NCBI GenBank assembly: GCA_027364995.1
Contig: DAHXOG010000016.1
Location: 1 to 11,819 of the forward strand
Source of the DNA: Candidatus Mancarchaeum sp.
GTDB taxonomy: Archaea; Micrarchaeota; Micrarchaeia; Micrarchaeales; Micrarchaeaceae
Reading direction: 5' to 3'
Length of the DNA: 11,819 nucleotides
A model generated the notes under the pieces. That model was not told the DNA's origin, did not search any database, and saw only the letters and a program-made list of their open reading frames with translations. The position numbers and the translations under genes are program-made. Positions 1 through 5,250 of the stretch are shown here, in pieces. Positions within the stretch are counted from its first letter, which is position 1. Each line of letters opens with the position of its first letter.

Positions 1-1106
1 ATATACTGCTCATAGGAGACCCTGGAAGCGCTAAGACTAGGATACTGCAATCTGTATCAAGGCTGGTGCCAAAAGGCATATATGTAAGTGGAAAATCAGT
101 GACAGGGGGAGGTTTGACAGCAGTTGCAGAGAGAGACGATTTTTCAGAGGGGGGATGGACCCTGAAAGCGGGGGCAATGGTGCTTGGCAATGGGGGGATA
201 GTGGCCATAGACGAATTCGACAAGATAAGCCAGGACGACAGGGCCGCGCTTCACGAGGCCTTGGAATCGCAGCCCATAAGCGTAGCCAAAGCGGGTATAA
301 TAGCCACATTCAGTGCAAGGGCTGCTGTGCTTGCTGCTGCGAACCCGAAATTCGGAAGGTTCGATCCCCACCAGTATCCCGCTGAGCAGTTCGACATACC
401 TCCTACGCTATTGTCAAGGTTCGACCTCATATTCCCAATAACCGACGTGATGGACGAGGACACGGATAGGAACATAGCAAAGCACATACTTATGCAGCAT
501 GAGGCGGCAGGCGCAAGGCTTGCTGACATAAAAGGGTTTGAGCAAGTCGAAGAGCCTCCTATAGACTCGGATTTGTTAAGGAAATACATTGCATATGCAC
601 GCAAGAACGTATCGCCAAGGCTGAGCCAGGAGGCCAGCGAATATTTACAGAAATATTATGTCGACTTGAGAAAGACTGGCCAAAGGCAGGGCGCCGTTCC
701 CATAACCCCGAGGCAGATAGAGGGATTGGTGAGGATGAGCGAGGCGAGCGCGAAGTCAAGGCTTTCTGACGTGGTTGAATTATCCGATTCTGAGACTGCA
801 ATAGAGCTTAGCAGGTTCATGCTTAAGTCATTGGCATTGGATACGGGAGGCCGCATAGACATAGATACGATATTGACCGGAATGCCGAGGGAGAAGGTAG
901 ACCGCATGAATTCAATACTTAACATAATAAAGAAGCTTGAGGAGTCGGACAGCAACATAAAGATACAAAAAGTGATAGAGGATGCCGAAGCCGCAGGCAT
1001 AGACTCCACAACCGCAAGCAAATATCTATCGGAGCTTGAGCGCTCTGGCGACATATACAGGCCAAGGCAGGGGATAATAAAGCTTGTCCATCACGAGGCG
1101 GATTGA
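1..1106 (+). CDS. mcm: MCM replicative DNA helicase, C-terminal half (5' end outside window)
   Basis: This is the hexameric ATP-driven helicase that unwinds DNA at archaeal replication forks. The frame is open from base 3, upstream of the internal GTG at 66, and already encodes the Walker A loop GDPGSAKT (bases 15-38), so the gene starts before the window. About 367 residues remain; the N-terminal OB-fold and zinc-binding region are missing. Counting from the GTG codon at 66, the AAA+ core shows Walker B IVAIDEFD (residues 45-52), sensor 1 AANP (91-94, Asn93) and the arginine-finger motif LLSRFD (Arg118). The last ~80 residues fit the MCM C-terminal winged-helix domain and end in TGA at 1104-1106. 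Walker A reads G-S-A-K-T where many MCMs have G-T-A-K-S; both fit the consensus. No intein interrupts the visible core. The presenilin-like gene follows after 13 nt, so the two are probably cotranscribed. Confidence 0.95.
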   Translation, partial: ILLIGDPGSAKTRILQSVSRLVPKGIYVSGKSVTGGGLTAVAERDDFSEGGWTLKAGAMVLGNGGIVAIDEFDKISQDDRAALHEALESQPISVAKAGIIATFSARAAVLAAANPKFGRFDPHQYPAEQFDIPPTLLSRFDLIFPITDVMDEDTDRNIAKHILMQHEAAGARLADIKGFEQVEEPPIDSDLLRKYIAYARKNVSPRLSQEASEYLQKYYVDLRKTGQRQGAVPITPRQIEGLVRMSEASAKSRLSDVVELSDSETAIELSRFMLKSLALDTGGRIDIDTILTGMPREKVDRMNSILNIIKKLEESDSNIKIQKVIEDAEAAGIDSTTASKYLSELERSGDIYRPRQGIIKLVHHEAD

Positions 1107-1108
1107 CT

Positions 1109-1114
1109 AAGGTG
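1109..1114 (+). promoter_or_regulatory. Shine-Dalgarno AAGGTG for the TTG start at 1120
   Basis: AAGGTG matches the archaeal anti-SD core (AGGAGGTGA), and AAGG lies 7 nt before the TTG. The same arrangement is seen at the TTG start at 5196. It supports the TTG as the true start, since no ATG or GTG lies nearby in frame. Confidence 0.6.
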
Positions 1115-1119
1115 TATAT

Positions 1120-2091
1120 TTGGAAAAAAGGCTTATAGAGAACAGGCAACTGCTTGGGATATTAGCAATGTTCATGATTGTCCAATTCGGAGGGCTCATG
1201 ATATCCACGTTGTATTTTAACGGTGCAACCTATTCCGAGGTCGCAAGCGCACAGGTCGCAAACAGCCCGACAAGCGCATTCCTGCTTATAGGCTACATAA
1301 TCGTCATAGCAATCGCCATGATCATAGTATTCAAGTTCTATCACGGGGCTAAGCTGTTTAGGATAATAGAGGCCGTGATAATATTCATAGCATCATTCTA
1401 CGTATTCTTCATAATCCTCGCGTATATTACGCAAAGCTCAAATATATCGACAGCAGGAGCTGTGATCATAGCCATAGCTCTTGTAGTCGCAAAGAACAAA
1501 TGGACGAATCTCAAGAACGTAGCTGCAATATTGGCAAGTATCGGAGTGGGCGTGGTGCTGGGGTTCGGCTTCAGCTTCTTCGTAGCGCTTATCTTCATGG
1601 GCCTGCTTGCCATATACGACTTCGTTGCCGTGTTCATAACCAAGCACATGATAACGCTGGCCAATGTGGTTACCGAGAACAATCTGGCCTTCATGGTGGA
1701 CATGAACGAGGTGGAAGGGCTTCCGAAATCGAGCTTCAGCAAAAAGGAGTTGAGGGAATACAACAAGGAGCTCAAGGAATCTGGCTCAAGAGGCAAAAGG
1801 ATACTCTCGATAATGAAGAGATCCAATACAAACGGTATGGTGCCGGTATCCGCCAACGTGGCATTGGGCACAGGGGATCTTGCCATACCGCTCATGGTCG
1901 CTGTGGCGGCATACAAGCTTACATTGAGCTTTGTCCCGAGCTTCTTCATAGTGTTCGGAGCAATACTGGGGCTTATGATAACAATGTTCATACTTAGAAA
2001 ATTCAAGAGGGCCCTCCCTGCAATACCTCCGTTGTTCTTAGGAGTTCTTATCGGGCTTGGCCTTTACTACCTTATCTACTACATCATTTAA
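1120..2091 (+). CDS. Presenilin-like intramembrane aspartyl protease (archaeal PSH, GxGD family)
   Basis: Presenilin/signal-peptide-peptidase homologues cut transmembrane helices inside the membrane; the archaeal members' natural substrates are mostly unknown. The 323-residue protein has about nine hydrophobic segments (near 11-32, 53-72, 82-103, 111-124, 132-149, 151-174, 243-264, 268-292 and 300-323), the presenilin number. The catalytic pair is in place: Tyr166-Asp167 (YD) in the sixth segment and Gly-Thr-Gly-Asp 250-253 (GxGD) in the seventh. A charged loop, about 175-240, separates the two halves. The PAL motif before the last segment reads Pro-Ala-Ile-Pro (300-303), with Ile in place of Leu. 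The TTG start at 1120 is chosen because of the SD at 1109-1114 and because it gives a short charged N-terminus before the first helix. The gene follows mcm by 13 nt, and its last 54 nt overlap the XPD-like gene on the opposite strand. Confidence 0.88.
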   Translation: MEKRLIENRQLLGILAMFMIVQFGGLMISTLYFNGATYSEVASAQVANSPTSAFLLIGYIIVIAIAMIIVFKFYHGAKLFRIIEAVIIFIASFYVFFIILAYITQSSNISTAGAVIIAIALVVAKNKWTNLKNVAAILASIGVGVVLGFGFSFFVALIFMGLLAIYDFVAVFITKHMITLANVVTENNLAFMVDMNEVEGLPKSSFSKKELREYNKELKESGSRGKRILSIMKRSNTNGMVPVSANVALGTGDLAIPLMVAVAAYKLTLSFVPSFFIVFGAILGLMITMFILRKFKRALPAIPPLFLGVLIGLGLYYLIYYII

Positions 2092-3894
2092 GTCCCAGAA
2101 GAACCTTATTGATTTCATGTAATCCTTAGAGTCCGAGATCTCTATGCTGTTGGATATGGCAGCCATATACATGCGCCACGAATACCTTTTATCCATAAAG
2201 ACGAGCACAGCCCTGTCCCTCTCGCTCCTTACCGCCCTTCCTGCCGCCTGGACCGAGCGCACTATCGCAGGTATTATGTAAGCGTAATCCATTCCCCTGC
2301 CTTCAAAGCGCTTGTCGAGATATGCAATCCTCAGCTTCAATTCAAGGTCAGGCGCAGTTAGCGGTATGCCCACTATGATTATGCCCTTTATCGAGTTGTT
2401 TTTGTAATCTATGCCCTCGCTGAAGCTGCCGCCCATGACTGCCATTAGCATCGAGCCGTCGTCCTCTGTAAAGCGCTTCATCAATGCGTCTGTAGCCTGG
2501 CTTTGCATCTCCCTTCTCTGCACATATTTTTTCGCAACATTCACGTGCCTTGATATGCCCTCGAGCACGGAAAAGCTCGGGAAGAATACGGCTACGCTCC
2601 CAGGCACGCTGTCCTTTATCTCCTCTATCCTTTTTGCCATCTTCATATACTGCTCGTTGGACCTTTGTGAGAATTTTGTCGTAAACTCATTATCTATGAA
2701 TGCGGCCTTATTGTGCTTTGGGAATGGGGACGCATAGCTTCTCATCTCAGAGTTTGCCACCTTGAACATATCAGAATACATCCTCATGGGCTCCATCGTG
2801 GCGCTCATGAATACATTTGCATAGGCCTCCTGCAATATCGGCAGTGCCCTATCGGGGTATAAGCAGCTAACGTTGAGCCTTGCGAGCCCGTTCCTCGCCT
2901 TTATTATCCTCGCGGCGGATTCATCCGCATCAAGGAATCCCCTTAGGAACCTTGCTATATGCAGTATGGAAGAGCGCTTGGCGTTTTTTGCCTGTATGTA
3001 CTCAAGACCCGCCTTCTCAAGATCATCTATCAATTTTTCATACTCGCTTTCCATGAATTCAGACATGTCCGATTTGTCAACCAAGGCCTCGCTCATCCCT
3101 TTTGAAAGCTTCTTTGCGGCGAGCTTCTTCATTGCGAACTTCAGGTAATCAAGATCTATGCTGTTGTTTATCGCCTTCAATTCCCTTTCGGCCGCATCTA
3201 TTCCAAGCTCTGATATCGAAGTGCTTAAATATGAATTCGCTATGTTTATGAGGTTGTGCGCCTCGTCCCATATTATAATCGCATTGTCTATGCTGTGCCC
3301 TATCTTCTTCAGGAAAGCGCCGCTGTTGTAAGGATTCAATAAATGCGAATACCCTGCTATTATGACCCTGCAGTTCTTCGCGTACTTGGCTGCTATCTCA
3401 TAAGCGCATACTCCTTTCCCATAGGAATAGTCTAGAAGCGCATTGTGCCCGTTCTCCATGGCATCTGCAAGCCCTTTATCGTCTGTGCTAAAATTCTTCG
3501 ATCGCGAGAAATATGTGCATTTTCCTGCCTTGACCAGGCTTTCGCACGAGCCGTAAAAAGCGTCGCTTTCTATGGCGTTTACCTTGTCGTTTATGCATAT
3601 GTTGCGCTTTCCTACTATGTCGGCGAAGCTGAAGTCGAGCCCAAACTTCCTCTTTATCCCCAATACTGCCTCCATTGCTATCCTGTGCTGCGATATCTTT
3701 GGGGTCAAAAAGAATACGTCCAAATCCTTTTTGAGCGCGAATGTCAATGCGGCTCCGAGCGAGGCATCCGTCTTGCCCAATCCCGTAGGAGCATTTATGA
3801 ATATATCATGCCTATCGGTGAGCGCTTTATATATGTCATTAACCATGGCGCCCTGATTCGGCCTAGGCTTGTCAAACCTGAAAAGATAGTCCAT
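2038..3894 (-). CDS. xpd: XPD/Rad3-type Fe-S superfamily 2 DNA helicase
   Basis: XPD-family helicases unwind DNA 5' to 3' using ATP and an Fe-S cluster domain; in archaea they are thought to act in DNA repair. The 618-residue length is close to that of archaeal XPDs. Motifs in order: Walker A APTGLGKT (35-42); four candidate cluster cysteines Cys100, Cys117, Cys126 (KCTYF) and Cys163 (VCAYE); GYSHLLNP (181-188); DEAH (210-213); a helical Arch-like region, about 225-350; an FFPSFSVLEG-type motif in helicase domain 2; and motif VI QAAGRAVR (549-556), the QxxGRxxR finger. The ATG at 3894 has no Shine-Dalgarno site, but a TATA-like box lies about 26 nt upstream, which fits a leaderless mRNA. The upstream gene ends 33 nt away. 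Residues 602-618 overlap the 3' end of the presenilin-like gene. A Dna2/DinG-like helicase is less likely, given the DEAH box plus XPD-type cysteine layout. Confidence 0.92.
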   Translation of the reverse strand: MDYLFRFDKPRPNQGAMVNDIYKALTDRHDIFINAPTGLGKTDASLGAALTFALKKDLDVFFLTPKISQHRIAMEAVLGIKRKFGLDFSFADIVGKRNICINDKVNAIESDAFYGSCESLVKAGKCTYFSRSKNFSTDDKGLADAMENGHNALLDYSYGKGVCAYEIAAKYAKNCRVIIAGYSHLLNPYNSGAFLKKIGHSIDNAIIIWDEAHNLINIANSYLSTSISELGIDAAERELKAINNSIDLDYLKFAMKKLAAKKLSKGMSEALVDKSDMSEFMESEYEKLIDDLEKAGLEYIQAKNAKRSSILHIARFLRGFLDADESAARIIKARNGLARLNVSCLYPDRALPILQEAYANVFMSATMEPMRMYSDMFKVANSEMRSYASPFPKHNKAAFIDNEFTTKFSQRSNEQYMKMAKRIEEIKDSVPGSVAVFFPSFSVLEGISRHVNVAKKYVQRREMQSQATDALMKRFTEDDGSMLMAVMGGSFSEGIDYKNNSIKGIIIVGIPLTAPDLELKLRIAYLDKRFEGRGMDYAYIIPAIVRSVQAAGRAVRSERDRAVLVFMDKRYSWRMYMAAISNSIEISDSKDYMKSIRFFWDLNDVVDKVVKAKPDKNS

Positions 3895-3916
3895 GATATA
3901 TAATTAGCATATCTGG

Positions 3917-3924
3917 TATAAAAA
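3917..3924 (-). promoter_or_regulatory. TATA-box candidate for the XPD-like gene (leaderless)
   Basis: On the minus strand this reads TTTTTATA, close to the archaeal TATA consensus TTTAWATA. It is centred about 26 nt upstream of the ATG at 3894, so transcription would start at or next to the start codon. That fits the absence of a Shine-Dalgarno site and would separate the helicase from the surface genes upstream. The T5 run could instead act as a terminator for the preceding gene. Confidence 0.5.
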
Positions 3925-3927
3925 TGC

Positions 3928-4647
3928 TTATCTGCGCTTTCTAACATTTTTCTTTCCTGTGCTTTTCTTGCGTGTTGGCTTCTTCTTTCCAGTGCTTCTT
4001 TTGCTCTTGCTCTTTGAAGCACTTCTTTGCGTTGCCTTCCCTTTCTTCGAGCCTGCTGCCCTGCTCTTTGCCACTTCGGCCTCCCTAATCACCCTAGCCC
4101 TCGCCTTTCCTCTGCCCTTGAAATAAACTGCACTGCCTGCAGCGGCAACTATGGCTATTGCTATTATCGCAGACAAAATATAAACTGTATAATTAGGCTT
4201 CGGAGGCTTTGCCACTACTGTTATTATCTTGGCAACCCCTTCATTTATTACCGCTCCTCCTACCTTATTCGATGTAGAATTATCCACCACCTCGAATACG
4301 CCCTGCCACTGCATCCCTGAGGTGTTGTTCTTTGAAGGGAGGTATACTGACACTTCAATATGTATCTGCGAATTTGGAGGTATGGTGCCGTAAGACGGGT
4401 CAGCAGTAACTACTGGAGGCGTAGAATTCTTTGCGCTTGTCCTGAAGCTTGTCATAATGGTTTTGAAAGGTATCGGAGTAGATCCTTCGTTTATGAACGT
4501 GTAATTATAATGGTATGTGCCGCTTATGTTAACATAAAATGTAGGCTCTCCTGCTACTTCGCCGAGCTGTGCGCTGGAAACGTTAAATAATAAAGAAAAA
4601 GAGAAAAGTACCAAAAGCGCTGCAACCGCAATGTAATTAAAACGCAT
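3928..4647 (-). CDS. Exported one-TM protein with beta-rich ectodomain and very basic cytoplasmic tail
   Basis: I do not recognise a named family. The 239-residue product has a Sec signal peptide (about 1-26, ending SSAQ), a beta-rich ectodomain of about 125 residues with several N-x-S/T sites, one TM helix (about 154-176) and a cytoplasmic tail of 63 residues. The tail carries 28 Lys/Arg against 2 Glu and has repeated KSKS, GKKK and TGKK elements, resembling a histone H1-like tail. The ectodomain has a 'PxGxIPPNSQIHIEVSVYLP' style stretch followed by GMQWQGVFEV, which loosely recalls DUF916-type beta sandwiches; that link is inference. ATG at 4647 is preferred over GTG at 4656 because AAGGAG (4656-4661) sits 8 nt before the ATG, whereas the GTG overlaps it. 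The small secreted protein gene ends 15 nt upstream. It could anchor the two exported proteins encoded just upstream. Confidence 0.8.
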   Translation of the reverse strand: MRFNYIAVAALLVLFSFSLLFNVSSAQLGEVAGEPTFYVNISGTYHYNYTFINEGSTPIPFKTIMTSFRTSAKNSTPPVVTADPSYGTIPPNSQIHIEVSVYLPSKNNTSGMQWQGVFEVVDNSTSNKVGGAVINEGVAKIITVVAKPPKPNYTVYILSAIIAIAIVAAAGSAVYFKGRGKARARVIREAEVAKSRAAGSKKGKATQRSASKSKSKRSTGKKKPTRKKSTGKKNVRKRR

Positions 4648-4655
4648 TTGGCACA

Positions 4656-4661
4656 CTCCTT
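4656..4661 (-). promoter_or_regulatory. Shine-Dalgarno AAGGAG that decides the start at 4647
   Basis: AAGGAG on the minus strand lies 8 nt before ATG 4647 and directly overlaps the alternative GTG at 4654-4656. It follows the TGA of the upstream gene at once, so translation of the two genes may be coupled. Confidence 0.65.
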
Positions 4662-4662
4662 A

Positions 4663-5196
4663 TCAGCAGCTGTTTGTTATCGTTATTCTCTGTGTGTATG
4701 TCCCTGCTGGTATTGCTCCAGGCACGCTGAGCCCGAAGTATATTGAGTTTGATGTGATCCCATTCGAGACTGTTGGTGAGGGCGCAGGTATGGATATGCC
4801 CGTAGGCACAGGCGAATTTGTAAGCTGAGTTGTAGTTAAGAACGTGTTTGACGATGTAGCGCTCCATGTGGTATTAGATACACCAAAGTTGTAAGTTGAA
4901 CTTGCCCAATCAGTACCTGATACTAATACATTGGCCGCCACATTTCCGTACGGGTCGCTATCAGTTACCAAAACATTGTCAGCATGCGTTGCCGTAGGGT
5001 ATAAGCTACCAAACGATATCGCATTAGGGCTTAGGCTTATGTAGCACACCCCTTCGACAGCAACATTTGCTGTAACTGTATTCGATGAGCTTGCAAAAGC
5101 CACGTTTCCCAATGCCAATGCTATGGTGCCGCTCATAATTAGTAAGCTTGCTAGAATCGCGAGCGATGCCTTTAAATTTCTCTTTAATATATCCAA
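4663..5196 (-). CDS. Small secreted surface protein with cysteine-terminated beta domain
   Basis: This 177-residue protein has a Sec signal peptide (basic residues Lys5-Lys9, hydrophobic about 11-35, possible cleavage after Ala35 in AFAS) and no other TM segment. The mature part is almost entirely one domain, from Cys51 (CYISLS) to Cys177, the last residue. Landmarks are ISFGSL, VLVTD, VSGTDW, GVSNTTWS and the closing segment SVPGAIPAGTYTQ. The same domain ends the 1286-residue protein encoded upstream, and the last 25 residues are identical between them. A Cys51-Cys177 disulfide closing the domain is likely but not proven. The TTG start is supported by GGAAGGTGAT at 5200-5209. It could be a surface-layer or cell-surface binding module; the pattern FG...VxVTD...W...VP...AGTYT weakly resembles WxL domains. 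The gene ends 15 nt before the one-TM protein gene. Confidence 0.82.
   Translation of the reverse strand: MDILKRNLKASLAILASLLIMSGTIALALGNVAFASSSNTVTANVAVEGVCYISLSPNAISFGSLYPTATHADNVLVTDSDPYGNVAANVLVSGTDWASSTYNFGVSNTTWSATSSNTFLTTTQLTNSPVPTGISIPAPSPTVSNGITSNSIYFGLSVPGAIPAGTYTQRITITNSC
4667..4742 (-). repeat. 76-nt direct repeat, copy A (3' end of small secreted protein gene)
   Basis: This segment matches 5255-5330 at 74 of 76 positions (differences at 4708/5296 and 4720/5308), both silent. It encodes the last 25 residues of the shared C-terminal domain. The rest of the domain is much more diverged. Confidence 0.9.
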
Positions 5197-5199
5197 TAA

Positions 5200-5209
5200 A
5201 TCACCTTCC
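5200..5209 (-). promoter_or_regulatory. Extended Shine-Dalgarno GGAAGGTGAT for the TTG start at 5196
   Basis: On the minus strand GGAAGGTGAT matches the archaeal SD AGGAGGTGAT at most positions and ends 3 nt before the TTG (7 nt from the AAGG core). It supports a TTG start, which also gives a complete signal peptide. Confidence 0.7.
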
Positions 5210-5250
5210 GAATATTCTTTTATTAATAAAGCTTAAAAACCTGCCTACTC

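Noticed and set aside
66..68. GTG as the start of the MCM gene
   Set aside because: The frame is open upstream and encodes the Walker A loop before this codon.
3445..3903. Plus-strand open frames antisense to the XPD-like gene
   Set aside because: They mirror the helicase reading frame and encode no recognisable protein; the helicase motifs are decisive.
4654..4656. GTG as start of the one-TM protein (three residues longer)
   Set aside because: It overlaps the AAGGAG site, leaving no spacing, while ATG 4647 has ideal 8-nt spacing.
5221..5230. TATA-like TTTATTAATA upstream of the small secreted protein gene
   Set aside because: A start about 25 nt downstream would leave the strong SD at 5200-5209 outside the mRNA, so it probably is not the promoter. 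The nearby T5 run (5235-5239) is too short to call a terminator.
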